A stretch of 64,000 nt of DNA from Qipengyuania vesicularis (GTDB lineage Bacteria > Pseudomonadota > Alphaproteobacteria > Sphingomonadales > Sphingomonadaceae). The notes below the pieces were generated by a model. The model did not search any database. It was not told where the DNA came from and saw only the letters and a program-made list of their open reading frames with translations. Both the position numbers and the translations under genes were made by a program. The stretch's first letter is position 1. Each line of letters opens with the position of its first letter. The DNA lies in NCBI RefSeq assembly GCF_019711415.1, contig NZ_JAIGNJ010000002.1:496001-560000 (forward strand). Direction: 5' to 3'. Shown piece by piece: positions 8,152 to 16,626 of the stretch.

Positions 8152-8874
8152 TTGCGTGTACTGGCTTTGGCATCACAGAAGGGCGGATCGGGTAAAACCA
8201 CGCTCTCGGGACATCTGGCCGTTCAGGCCCAGCGTGCGGGCGCCGGACCCGTTGTCCTGATCGATATCGACCCGCAGGGGTCGCTCGCCGACTGGTGGAA
8301 CGAACGTGAAGCGGAACTGCCCGCCTTCGCACAAACCACTGTTGCCCGGCTCGCGGCCGACCTTGCCATACTGCGCCAGCAGGGCTTCAAGCTCGCCGTC
8401 ATCGACACGCCGCCGGCTATCACCATGGCCATCCAGTCGGTCATCTCGGTTGCCGAGCTGATCGTGGTTCCGACCCGCCCGAGCCCGCACGATCTTCGTG
8501 CTGTCGGCGCAACGGTCGACCTGTGCGAACGCGCTGGCAAGTCGCTGATCTTCGTGGTCAACGCAGCCACGCCCAAGGCCAAGATCACTTCGGAAGCCGC
8601 CGTCGCGCTCTCGCAGCACGGCACCGTCGCTCCGATCACCCTTCACCACCGCACCGACTTCGCCGCTTCGATGATCGACGGTCGCACGGTTATGGAGGTC
8701 GACCCGGAAAGCCGCTCGGCTGCCGAGGTCACCGCTCTCTGGAAATACATCTCGGATCGCTTGGAAAAGCAGTTCCGCCGTACCGTCTTTGCCGCGCCCA
8801 ACCAGCAATCCGCTGTGGCGCAGCCCGGTGCCCATCGTCCCGCCGGTGGCTTCGGCCGTCGGGTCGCCCAGTAA
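8152..8874 (+). CDS. Orphan ParA/MinD-family ATPase
   Basis: The 240-residue protein has the deviant Walker A motif KGGSGKTT at residues 10-17. It also has the Walker A' segment IDIDPQGSLADWW and Walker B LAVIDTPPA. Such ATPases use nucleoid-bound gradients to position DNA or protein cargo. No parB or parS is nearby, so this is not the chromosomal parAB locus. I chose a TTG start at 8152 because AGGGGGA ends seven bases before it and the protein then opens directly at the first beta strand. An in-frame TTG at 8122 lacks a ribosome site. It begins a three-gene unit with the two genes that follow. Confidence 0.85.
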   Translation: MRVLALASQKGGSGKTTLSGHLAVQAQRAGAGPVVLIDIDPQGSLADWWNEREAELPAFAQTTVARLAADLAILRQQGFKLAVIDTPPAITMAIQSVISVAELIVVPTRPSPHDLRAVGATVDLCERAGKSLIFVVNAATPKAKITSEAAVALSQHGTVAPITLHHRTDFAASMIDGRTVMEVDPESRSAAEVTALWKYISDRLEKQFRRTVFAAPNQQSAVAQPGAHRPAGGFGRRVAQ

Positions 8875-8905
8875 GAGCAGCTAAGGAAAGGCGGAGGCCA
8901 GCCGG

Positions 8906-9619
8906 ATGTCAGACGCCAATTTCGCATCCCTCTCCTCGACCCTGCTTGCACGCAAGGGCGGCGCCAAGCCTGCCATGCGTCCGCAATCAGCAGCACTGGG
9001 GCCGGTCGACGGCGTAGCCGCGGCCGCAAACCTCGAGGATTTGGGCTGGAACGACATGGGCGAAGATGCGCCCGCACCGCAGTTCGAGCAGGCACCGGCA
9101 GCAGCCGCATCCTCGCCCACTTCCGGTTCGCTTGCCGAATCGGGCTTGATCAAGAAGCCTGCCCTCCCCCCGCTCGACGAGCGCGATGCGCAGGATGCGT
9201 TCGCCGATGAAGACGACAATCGCGTCGTGCCGATTTCGCCGCTCCAGACCAAGGACGGTAACAGCGCGTCCAACCAGGTCCGCGAATCGCTCGATCGCAT
9301 TGCCGACAAGCTCGACGGGAAATTGCCGGTCCAGGCCGACAATGAAGACGACCTCGAAGAGGACACGGAAGCGTTCGCCAAGGTCGAACTACCCAAAAAT
9401 CTCAAGCCTGCCCCGACCCGCAGCAAGGCGGTCGCCAAGGGCAAGCGCGCGGCTTTCACGCTGCGTCTCGATCAGGAGCGTCACCTGATGCTGCGCCTCG
9501 CCTGCACCGTTCGCGGCAGCAGCGCCCAGCAACTGGTGACCGATGCTCTCGACGGCCTCTTGGCCGAAATGCCGGAAATCGCCGCTCTCGCTGCCCAGGT
9601 GCAGCGCGGAGCCAACTAG
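8906..9619 (+). CDS. Disordered protein with ribbon-helix-helix-like C-terminus, partner of the ParA-like ATPase
   Basis: This 237-residue protein starts 31 bases after the ATPase gene with GGAGG upstream. Residues 1-165 are low in hydrophobics and rich in Ala, Pro, Asp and Glu, so probably disordered. The last 70 residues are different. A lysine/arginine-rich stretch (SKAVAKGKRAAFTLRLDQER) runs into a beta strand plus two helices, reminiscent of ribbon-helix-helix DNA-binding folds. An N-terminal short conserved-looking segment (FASLSSTLLARKGG) could contact the ATPase. I do not recognise a named family. A role as adaptor between ATPase and cargo or DNA is inferred. Confidence 0.65.
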   Translation: MSDANFASLSSTLLARKGGAKPAMRPQSAALGPVDGVAAAANLEDLGWNDMGEDAPAPQFEQAPAAAASSPTSGSLAESGLIKKPALPPLDERDAQDAFADEDDNRVVPISPLQTKDGNSASNQVRESLDRIADKLDGKLPVQADNEDDLEEDTEAFAKVELPKNLKPAPTRSKAVAKGKRAAFTLRLDQERHLMLRLACTVRGSSAQQLVTDALDGLLAEMPEIAALAAQVQRGAN

Positions 9620-9661
9620 AACTTACGAGGACGTGGGATCGCCTTCCTAAGGGGTAAGAAA

Positions 9662-10987
9662 ATGACGACCAGGAACCACACCTTTGTCAGGCTCGCCGTT
9701 ACCACGGCGCTTGCAACCACGGCTCTGGCCGGCTGCACCGGCAAGGTGGCACCGTCCTTCAGCGAAAGCTCGAGCAAGGCCGAGGTCGCGCTCAAGAAGG
9801 GCAAGGCCGACAAGGCCGTTACCCACGCCGAGGCCGCCGTTCTCGCCAGCCCGCGCGATGCCTATTCGCGTACGCTGCTGGGCAATGCCTACCTCGAAGC
9901 GGGCCGCTTCGCATCGGCTGCGCAGACTTTCCAGGACGCCATCGATCTCGGCGATACCTCGCCGCGCACGGTCGTCAGCCTTTCGCTCGCCCTTACCGGC
10001 ATGGGCGACCGCGCTGGTGCTATCTATGCTCTCGAACGTCATGAAGCCGCTCTCGACCCGGCAGATTTCGGCCTCGCAGTCGCACTCGCCGGCCAGCCGC
10101 AGCGCGGCGTGCATGTTCTCTCCAACGCCCTTCGCGGCGGTCAGAACACGGCCAAGGTTCGCCAGAACCTTGCCTATGCCTATGCGATGAGCGGCCAGTG
10201 GCGCGAAGCCCGCATCATGGTTTCCGAGGACGTTCCGGCCGACAAGGTTGGTGAACGCATGGCCGAATGGGGCGCGCTTGCTCGCCCCGAATATTTCCGC
10301 GTCCGTGTCGCCAGCCTGCTTGGCGTCCAGATCGCAGAAGACCAGGGTCAGCCGGCACAGCTCGCACTGAACAACAATCCGAGCGTTGACATGCTCGCAG
10401 CGGAAACACTCGAGGCCGACCCGGTTGAAGAACCGGCACCGGACTTTGCGTTCGCCGAGGAACTGCCGGCTACCAAGCCCGAAGAAGCACCGATCATCAA
10501 GATCGATCTCGACGATCCCGCGCTGGTCGAGGACGAGGTTGCGCCGCAGCCGGTCGTGATCGCCGCGCTGGCCGAAGAGCCGAAACCGGCCGAGGCCGCC
10601 GCTCCGGTCGCCGCACCTGCCAAGGCACCGGCTCCGGTTGCTGCTTCGGCAGAACGCAAGCCTGCCGCAGCTGCCCCGCGCCTCTCGCTGGCAGAGGGTG
10701 ACTACAACATCCAGCTCGGCTCCTACTTCACGATGGAAGACGCGCTGGAAGGCTGGCGCCAGTTCCAGGCGATGTATCCCGAGCTCGAAGGCGCAGAACG
10801 CGTCATCAGCAAGGCGCGCGTGAATGGCAAGATCTACTACCGTGTAGCTGCTGCCAACTACGCCAAGGATTCGGCCCGCTCGATGTGCTCGAGCGTCAAG
10901 GGCAAGGGCGGCGGCTGCATCGCCTACGCCCAGAGCAACCCGCTCCCGGGTCAGCTCGATTCAGTTGTACGGGTCGCTGCGCGGTAA
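9662..10987 (+). CDS. TPR lipoprotein with C-terminal SPOR domain
   Basis: The 441-residue product has a lipoprotein signal with lipobox LAGC (Cys 25). TPR-like helices follow, from residues 38 to 190. A Pro/Ala/Glu-rich linker runs from about 240 to 340, and the SPOR domain starts at about residue 345 (YNIQLGSYFTMEDALEGWRQ). SPOR domains bind peptidoglycan stripped of stem peptides, usually at the division septum. It should be anchored in the outer membrane facing the periplasm. It is the last gene of the ParA unit, 42 bases after its neighbour, and is closed by a strong terminator. The pairing links a cytoplasmic positioning ATPase with a septum-targeted envelope protein. Confidence 0.82.
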   Translation: MTTRNHTFVRLAVTTALATTALAGCTGKVAPSFSESSSKAEVALKKGKADKAVTHAEAAVLASPRDAYSRTLLGNAYLEAGRFASAAQTFQDAIDLGDTSPRTVVSLSLALTGMGDRAGAIYALERHEAALDPADFGLAVALAGQPQRGVHVLSNALRGGQNTAKVRQNLAYAYAMSGQWREARIMVSEDVPADKVGERMAEWGALARPEYFRVRVASLLGVQIAEDQGQPAQLALNNNPSVDMLAAETLEADPVEEPAPDFAFAEELPATKPEEAPIIKIDLDDPALVEDEVAPQPVVIAALAEEPKPAEAAAPVAAPAKAPAPVAASAERKPAAAAPRLSLAEGDYNIQLGSYFTMEDALEGWRQFQAMYPELEGAERVISKARVNGKIYYRVAAANYAKDSARSMCSSVKGKGGGCIAYAQSNPLPGQLDSVVRVAAR

Positions 10988-11015
10988 TATTCGCGTCGAC
11001 ATTACCACCGAGCCT

Positions 11016-11050
11016 GGCCCCTTCCGGATTCGTCCGGCGGGGGCCTTTTC
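11016..11050 (+). terminator. Rho-independent terminator closing the ParA unit
   Basis: GGCCCC (11016-11021) pairs with GGGGCC (11040-11045), and CCGG (11024-11027) pairs with CCGG (11034-11037). The loop is ATTCGT and TTTTC follows on the plus strand. It lies in the 69-base gap before the convergent pyrC-like gene. Confidence 0.85.
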
Positions 11051-11056
11051 TTTGCG

Positions 11057-12286
11057 CTAGAGCTCGATCCTCGCCCCGCCCTTCCACAACGCGGTGACGC
11101 GACCTTGCGTGGGCTGTCCATCGAACGGCGTGTTGCCAGCCGTAGCGGCCATACGGGCGCTCTGGATCACCCAGGGCTTGTCGGGATCGACCAGCGCGAG
11201 ATCGGCCTCATATCCTTCGGCGAGCACACCCGCCTTCACTTCGAACAGGTTTGCCGGATTGGTCGAAACCAATTCGAAGGCCCGGGGCAGGTCAATGACA
11301 TCGTCGAGCACGAGCGAGAGCACCATGGCGAGCAGCGTCTCCGCTCCCGCCATCCCGGGTTCTGCATCGGCATAGGGGAGGCGCTTGTCTTCCGGACCAC
11401 GTGGATCGTGACCGCTCGAGACCACGTCGATAGTGCCGTCAGCGATGGCTTCGCGCACGGCCTGCCGGTCATCTTCGCTCCGCAGCGGGGGTGAAAGGCG
11501 GGCGAAGGTACGGAAATCGGCGGTTGCAAGATCCGAGAGCATGAAATGGGCGGGCGTGACGCCGGCTGTCACTGACTGTCCCGAGGCCTTTGCCTTGCGG
11601 ATCAACTCCAGGCCCGCACGCGTCGTAACCTGGCGGAAATGAATTCGCGCACCGGCGAGGTCCGCCAGCGCAAGATCGCGCGCGATCGCGATCGCTTCTG
11701 CCTCGGCGGGCGCGCTGGGCAACCCACGTCGGGTCGCATATTCGCCAGCTGTCGCAACCGCGTCGCCGACCAGCGCAGCGTCCTCTGCATGGGCGATGAC
11801 CGGAAGATCGAGCATGGCGGCATACTGCAGCAGCCGCAGCATCACGCCGCTATCGGCAATCCACTGGCGGCCCGTTGCGATCCCCTTCGCCCCGGCATCC
11901 CGCATGAGTGCGATTTCGGCGATTTCCCGGCCTTCAAGGCCGCGCGTGGCTGCAGCCAATGGGTGGACCCAGAAATCGGGCTTGCCGCTCTTTGAAATGT
12001 ACGAGACCCGGCTCGGCAGATCGAGCGGCGGCGACTGGTCCGGCATCAGCGCTGCGCGCGTGATCCCACCGAAATGGAAGGCGGGTTTGTCGATCGCGAA
12101 GACGCCTAGGTCGACCAGTCCGGGTGCCAGGACCTGCCCCTTGGCATCGAATGTCTCACCTTCACCTGCAGCTAGGTCGCCAAGTGAGGCGATCTTGCCA
12201 TTCTCTATCGTCAAGGCACCATCGTGCACGCCATCGGGCGTGACCAAGCGGGCATTGCTGATCGTCACCGGAGCAGACTGCTTCAT
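11057..12286 (-). CDS. pyrC: Dihydroorotase homologue, probably inactive (PyrC'/PyrX type)
   Basis: The 409-residue protein has the overall type I dihydroorotase/amidohydrolase fold ([19 protein letters not shown], and a late [15 protein letters not shown]). The metal-binding HxH that should follow GLVDL is replaced by G61-V62-F63. The usual DHAPH-type segment is SGHDPRG. A working zinc site is therefore unlikely. ATG 12286 overlaps the pyrB stop as ATGA, so translation is coupled. In Pseudomonas a comparable inactive PyrC' is needed to assemble aspartate carbamoyltransferase, and that is the likeliest role here. The active dihydroorotase would have to be elsewhere. Confidence 0.85.
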   Translation of the reverse strand: MKQSAPVTISNARLVTPDGVHDGALTIENGKIASLGDLAAGEGETFDAKGQVLAPGLVDLGVFAIDKPAFHFGGITRAALMPDQSPPLDLPSRVSYISKSGKPDFWVHPLAAATRGLEGREIAEIALMRDAGAKGIATGRQWIADSGVMLRLLQYAAMLDLPVIAHAEDAALVGDAVATAGEYATRRGLPSAPAEAEAIAIARDLALADLAGARIHFRQVTTRAGLELIRKAKASGQSVTAGVTPAHFMLSDLATADFRTFARLSPPLRSEDDRQAVREAIADGTIDVVSSGHDPRGPEDKRLPYADAEPGMAGAETLLAMVLSLVLDDVIDLPRAFELVSTNPANLFEVKAGVLAEGYEADLALVDPDKPWVIQSARMAATAGNTPFDGQPTQGRVTALWKGGARIEL

Positions 12287-13308
12287 GCCGCGTCTCCCCA
12301 ACCTGCGACCCCTCGCGCGCGGCGGGTCAGCACATCGAGGCAGGCCATGCGGATCGCCACGCCCATCTCGACCTGTCGGGTGATGATCGAGCGATCGATC
12401 ATGTCGGCCACTTCGCTGTCGATCTCGACGCCGCGGTTCATCGGGCCGGGATGCATCACCAGCGTATCATCCTTGGCCCCTGCCAGCCGCGTCTTGGTGA
12501 GGCCGTAGAGGTGGTGATACTCGCGTGCCGAGGGAATGAACTGTCCGCTCATCCGCTCGGTCTGGAGGCGCAACATCATCACTACGTCAGCACCGTCGAG
12601 TGCCGCGTCGAAATCATGGAAGACTTCTGCCCCCATCGCCTCGATCCCGGCGGGCATCAGCGCAGGCGGGGCGCACAAGCGGACGGTGGCGCCCAGAGCC
12701 TGAAGGCACAGCAGATTCGAACGCGCCACCCGGCTGTGCAGGATATCGCCGCAGATCACGACGGTCAGACCGGTGAAGTCGTTGGCCGTCTCGCCTCGCT
12801 CGCGCAGGGCATGCCGCAGAGCCAGCGCATCGAGCAAAGCCTGGGTGGGGTGCTCATGCTGGCCATCACCTGCATTGAGCACCGGGCAATCGACCTTGTC
12901 CGCGATCAGCCCGGTTGCCCCGCTCGATCCGTGACGGATCACGATTGCATCGGCGCGCATCGCATTGAGCGTTATCGCCGTATCGATCAGCGTCTCGCCC
13001 TTCTTCACGCTGGACTGCGCAGCGTGCATGTTGACGACATCCGCGCCCAGCCGCTTTCCAGCGATCTCGAAACTCAACAGCGTGCGCGTCGAGTTTTCGA
13101 AGAACGCGTTGATGATCGTGAGACCGGCAAGCGCATCGACATGCTTGGTGCGCTGGCGGTTGAGCTCCACCCATTGTTCCGCCTCGTCGAGCAGGAAAAG
13201 GATTTCGTGCCGCTCGAGCTGCCCGATGCCGAGCAGGTCGCGGTGCGGAAATGCCTGCGCGCCCGCCGGATAGCGGGCCGCATGAGGCGAGGTGTCCGTC
13301 ATTGCCAT
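12283..13308 (-). CDS. pyrB: Aspartate carbamoyltransferase catalytic subunit
   Basis: PyrB condenses carbamoyl phosphate with aspartate, the first committed step of pyrimidine synthesis. Visible motifs include [13 protein letters not shown] (carbamoyl-phosphate binding), [10 protein letters not shown], and [12 protein letters not shown] near the C-terminus. The 341-residue length fits the class that partners with a dihydroorotase-like chain. ATG 13308 is preferred because AAGGG lies ten bases upstream. A GTG at 13317 and an ATG at 13302 are alternatives. It overlaps the pyrC-like gene by four bases and is divergent from sppA. Confidence 0.95.
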   Translation of the reverse strand: MAMTDTSPHAARYPAGAQAFPHRDLLGIGQLERHEILFLLDEAEQWVELNRQRTKHVDALAGLTIINAFFENSTRTLLSFEIAGKRLGADVVNMHAAQSSVKKGETLIDTAITLNAMRADAIVIRHGSSGATGLIADKVDCPVLNAGDGQHEHPTQALLDALALRHALRERGETANDFTGLTVVICGDILHSRVARSNLLCLQALGATVRLCAPPALMPAGIEAMGAEVFHDFDAALDGADVVMMLRLQTERMSGQFIPSAREYHHLYGLTKTRLAGAKDDTLVMHPGPMNRGVEIDSEVADMIDRSIITRQVEMGVAIRMACLDVLTRRARGVAGWGDAA

Positions 13309-13419
13309 TAAAGCCACGCCCTTAGTCGACTGGTTTCAACCCCTCAAGCATATTCCTGTGGCGCAATGCCACCGCGCTCCCTAGGTTGGAGATCAAGACA
13401 TTTCAGGGGAAGTATTTTC

Positions 13420-15300
13420 ATGCATTTCGCAGGCAAGGTCTGGCGTCTGCTGGTCGGTATCAAGGACGGCCTCGTTCTGCTGTTCATGCTGCTGTTCTTC
13501 GCCGTACTGTTCGCGATCCTGACCGCGCGTCCAGGTCCATCGCAAGTGCGCGAAGGGGCACTATTGCTGGAACTCGATGGCGTCGTCGTTGAAGAGCGCA
13601 CGCCGGTCGATTTCTTCGACGCTTTCCTGTCAGGCAGTGCGCCGGTTGCCGAACACCAGGCGCGCGATGTCGTTCGCGCGCTCGATGCTGCGGCGAAGGA
13701 CGAACGGATCACCGCAGTGGTCCTCGATCTCGATCGTTTCCTCGGTGCAGGTCAGGTCCATTTGCAGGATATCGGCGAAGCGCTCGACCGCGTGCGAGCG
13801 GCCGAAAAGCCCGTGCTTTCCTACGCTACGGCATATGCCGACGACGGGGTGTTCCTTGCCGCGCATGCAAGCGAAGTCTGGGTCAATCCCCTGGGCGGAG
13901 CCTTCGTAGCCGGGCCCGGCGGACATCGCCGCTATTACGCTGGCCTGATCGAGAAGCTCAACATCAAGGCGCGCGTCTACCGCGTCGGTACCTACAAGAG
14001 TGCGGTGGAGCCTTGGACCGAAACCGGTATGTCCGAACCGGCGCGCGAGAACGCGCGGGCCCTCTACGGTGCGCTTTGGGAAGAATGGCAGGCCAATGTG
14101 AAGAAGGCACGCCCGGCAGCCGATCTCGATCTCGTGAGCCAGGATCCGGTCAGCTGGGTCGAAGCAGCGAATGGCGATTTCGCGGTCGCCGCGCTCAACG
14201 CGGGTCTCGTCGACAAACTCGGCACACGCGTCGAGTTCAAGGAGCGTGTTGCCGAACTCGTGGGCAAGGACGACTGGAGCAATGAGCCGGGCGCCTTCCC
14301 CTCGACACCGCTCGCTGCGTGGCTCGACGAGAATCCGTGGCCGCGCGACGGTCGCGCGATCGGCGTCATCACTGTCGCTGGCGAGATCGTCGATGGCGAA
14401 GCGGGGCCGGGTACGGCAGGCGGGACGCGAATCGCGCAGCTACTCGACGAAGCCCTCTCCCGCAACCTGGCTGGTTTGGTGGTGAGGGTGGATTCGCCCG
14501 GCGGTTCGGTGTTGGCGAGCGAGGAAATCCGTACTGCCATCCTGCGTCACAAGGCGCGCGACATACCCATCGCTGTGTCGATGGCCAATGTGGCGGCAAG
14601 CGGAGGCTACTGGGTCTCAACCCCGGCGGACCGCATTTTCGCCGAGCCTGACACCGTCACCGGTTCGATCGGCATTTTCGCCGTCATCCCCAGCTTCGAG
14701 GATGCGGCAGCCAGCATCGGTGTGACCAGCGATGGCGTGCGGACAGGTCCGCTTTCGGGCCAGCCTGATCCAATCGGCGGCTTCACGCCCGAGGTCGACC
14801 GGATACTCCAGGCCTCTATCGAGAACGGCTACCGGGATTTCCTCAATCGTGTTTCCAAGGCACGACGCATTTCAACCGAACAGGTCGACCGCATCGGACA
14901 GGGCCGTGTGTGGGATGGCGGGACGGCTCGCCAGATCCAGCTGGTCGATGAATATGGCGGCATGGAAGAAGCGCTGGAATGGGTTGCCGGGCAGGCCGAG
15001 CTATCCGAGGGCGAGTGGTCGCCGCTCTACTTGGGTGACGAGCGCAGCACGACCGATACTATCCTGCAACGCTGGCTGATCGGCGAGGAAGAAGCGGAAG
15101 GACGCGACGTCTTCGCTATGCTAGCCGAACGCGAGCAGGCCGGCATTGCGATGATGCTCGGCGATGTGCAGCGGCTGCTCGCGACGAAGGGTGCCCAGGC
15201 CTATTGCCTTACCTGCCCCTCCCCCGCGCGAAGTGAGGCGCACGGCACCCGCAGCTTTGATGGATTCCTCTCGAGACTGGCGGCTTTTTTCGGCGATTGA
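13420..15300 (+). CDS. sppA: Signal peptide peptidase SppA, long (67K) type
   Basis: SppA is an inner-membrane serine protease that degrades cleaved signal peptides from the periplasmic side. The 626-residue double-domain length matches the 67K class. An N-terminal membrane segment (DGLVLLFMLLFFAVLFAIL) is followed by two S49 domains. The catalytic dyad is Lys 193 in TYKSAVEPW of the first domain and Ser 394 in NVAASGGYW of the second, equivalent to K209/S409 of E. coli. AGGGGAAG precedes ATG 13420 by seven bases. The far C-terminus is diverged. Confidence 0.95.
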   Translation: MHFAGKVWRLLVGIKDGLVLLFMLLFFAVLFAILTARPGPSQVREGALLLELDGVVVEERTPVDFFDAFLSGSAPVAEHQARDVVRALDAAAKDERITAVVLDLDRFLGAGQVHLQDIGEALDRVRAAEKPVLSYATAYADDGVFLAAHASEVWVNPLGGAFVAGPGGHRRYYAGLIEKLNIKARVYRVGTYKSAVEPWTETGMSEPARENARALYGALWEEWQANVKKARPAADLDLVSQDPVSWVEAANGDFAVAALNAGLVDKLGTRVEFKERVAELVGKDDWSNEPGAFPSTPLAAWLDENPWPRDGRAIGVITVAGEIVDGEAGPGTAGGTRIAQLLDEALSRNLAGLVVRVDSPGGSVLASEEIRTAILRHKARDIPIAVSMANVAASGGYWVSTPADRIFAEPDTVTGSIGIFAVIPSFEDAAASIGVTSDGVRTGPLSGQPDPIGGFTPEVDRILQASIENGYRDFLNRVSKARRISTEQVDRIGQGRVWDGGTARQIQLVDEYGGMEEALEWVAGQAELSEGEWSPLYLGDERSTTDTILQRWLIGEEEAEGRDVFAMLAEREQAGIAMMLGDVQRLLATKGAQAYCLTCPSPARSEAHGTRSFDGFLSRLAAFFGD

Positions 15301-15370
15301 TCCGCTTGCAAAGGGGCGATTCGCCGCGTAAAGGCGCGCCCCTGCCCGGCGCTCACGCGCCGCATCGGGC

Positions 15371-15445
15371 GGGCGCGTAGCTCAGTGGTAGAGCACACCC
15401 TTCACACGGGTGGGGTCGCAAGTTCAATCCTTGCCGCGCCCACCA
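15371..15445 (+). tRNA. tRNA-Val (anticodon CAC), CCA encoded
   Basis: The acceptor GGGCGCG (15371-15377) pairs with CGCGCCC (15435-15441). The D-arm is GCTC-AGTGGTA-GAGC, the anticodon stem-loop CACCC-TTCACAC-GGGTG gives CAC, and the T-arm is GCAAG-TTCAATC-CTTGC. Discriminator A and an encoded CCA complete it. No integrase or repeated tRNA end is nearby, so it does not look like an occupied attachment site. Confidence 0.96.
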
Positions 15446-15521
15446 TTTCTCACCTCATTGCTTTGGTCGCCCTGGGCGGGGGAGAGGATTTGCGCGTGCG
15501 CGACTCCAACCGATAACGGAA

Positions 15522-15545
15522 AGGCCGCCCCGATCGGGACGGCCT
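15522..15545 (-). terminator. Rho-independent terminator for the tetR/small-protein unit
   Basis: AGGCCG (15522-15527) pairs with CGGCCT (15540-15545), and an inner CCC pairs with GGG. Read on the minus strand the hairpin is followed by TTTCC. It lies 28 bases beyond the stop of the small gene at 15573. Confidence 0.6.
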
Positions 15546-15572
15546 CTCAATAACTTTCAGATCTGTCGCAGA

Positions 15573-15836
15573 TCAGGCAGCCTTGGCCTTCCTGGTGGAT
15601 GTCTCGGCCGTCGCATCCTCTTCTACTGGCGCGCTTTCGTTACCCTTCTTGTCGAGGATCTTCTTTGCCACGTAGCCACCTGCACCAAGCGCGAGCATGG
15701 CCGGGAGGCTCATTCTGCGCAGGACGCTGGCGGCAACTACGCCGAGCGCTGCTCCTCCAGCACCGCCGATGCCGAAACCATCGACCTTCTTCGCCAGTTT
15801 GTCGCCTGCATAAGCGCCGATAATCTTGCCAATCAT
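15573..15836 (-). CDS. Small glycine/alanine-rich, probably membrane-associated protein
   Basis: The 87-residue protein starts MIGKIIGAYAGDKLAKK with AGGAGA upstream of ATG 15836. It has a glycine-rich hydrophobic core (GFGIGGAGGAALGVVAASVL) and a second hydrophobic stretch (LPAMLALGAGGYVAKKI), ending in a charged tail. It may be a small membrane protein with two weak membrane segments. It follows the TetR gene by 20 bases on the same strand, so the two are probably one transcript. I do not recognise a family. Confidence 0.7.
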   Translation of the reverse strand: MIGKIIGAYAGDKLAKKVDGFGIGGAGGAALGVVAASVLRRMSLPAMLALGAGGYVAKKILDKKGNESAPVEEDATAETSTRKAKAA

Positions 15837-15856
15837 GTGAAATCTCCTTTGACCGA

Positions 15857-16504
15857 TCAACGGTTTGGAGCGGCAAGCGTTCCCTGGTCTGCGCCGTTAC
15901 CGATACCCGTTTCGAGCATGCGATTGGCCATTCTCGCTACTTCGCTGGCGCTTGGATCACCTGCCTGGCGCCAGATCGCGTATCGCAGCCCCAAGAAGAC
16001 GTTCATGCCCATTAGGGCCCAGGCCTCTATCTCGCCCAGTCCTTGGCGCATCTCGCCAGTGGCCCCTCCCTTCTGGAGGCGCTCGACGATCCGCTCCCCC
16101 ACCGTTTCATAGTGCTGGCGATAGCTATCGGGGTCGACGAACTCAGCCTCGTCGATGATGCGGTAGATTTCCTTGTGATCGCCGGCGAACAGAAGAAATG
16201 CCTCTAGCGCCGCACGTTCGATCTCCAGTGGGTCCATCTCCGGCTCGATCGCGTCGCGCGCAGCGGATTTCACGGCCTCGCTCATATCGGCGACGAGCGC
16301 GCGGAAGATCTCGTCCTTGCTGTCGAAATAGGTGTAGAAACTTCCCAGCGCCACGCCTGCGCGCCGCGTGATCGAGCTGATCGACGCCTCGTGGAAGCCA
16401 TTGTCTCCGAACTCGACCGCGGCCGCATCCAGCAATTTGCGCAAGGTCTTGCGTCCGCGCTCGGTGCGCGGCGTCTTGCGATCATCGGGTGCGCTTGCAG
16501 CCAT
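15857..16504 (-). CDS. TetR family transcriptional regulator
   Basis: The 215-residue protein has an N-terminal TetR DNA-binding domain (LLDAAAVEFGDNGFHEASIS, then RAGVALGSFYTYFDSKDEIF) and an all-helical ligand domain. ATG 16504 is preceded by AAGGGATGGG. A longer frame exists upstream but adds residues unlike the family. It is transcribed divergently from a TonB-dependent receptor across a 122-base gap holding an inverted repeat, so it probably regulates that receptor and itself. The ligand is unknown. Confidence 0.9.
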   Translation of the reverse strand: MAASAPDDRKTPRTERGRKTLRKLLDAAAVEFGDNGFHEASISSITRRAGVALGSFYTYFDSKDEIFRALVADMSEAVKSAARDAIEPEMDPLEIERAALEAFLLFAGDHKEIYRIIDEAEFVDPDSYRQHYETVGERIVERLQKGGATGEMRQGLGEIEAWALMGMNVFLGLRYAIWRQAGDPSASEVARMANRMLETGIGNGADQGTLAAPNR

Positions 16505-16565
16505 GTCCCATCCCTTCCACTGCCCTTTGGCTAGACCGACAAACAAGCGCAAGGCAAGAACAAAC

Positions 16566-16588
16566 TTGAAAGGTGGTTCAGTTTTCAA
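16566..16588. promoter_or_regulatory. Candidate operator between tetR and the TonB receptor gene
   Basis: TTGAAA (16566-16571) and TTTCAA (16583-16588) form an inverted repeat with an eleven-base spacer. It lies in the divergent promoter region, 39 bases before the receptor ATG. Length and place fit a TetR-family operator, but this is inferred from symmetry alone. Confidence 0.4.
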
Positions 16589-16626
16589 TATCAGGGCGGC
16601 AAGAGAGCCATCTGGGAGGGATTTTC

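Noticed and set aside
15371-15445. tRNA-Val as an integration site of a mobile element
   Set aside because: No integrase, no repeated 3' tRNA end and no change in gene type follows within the window.
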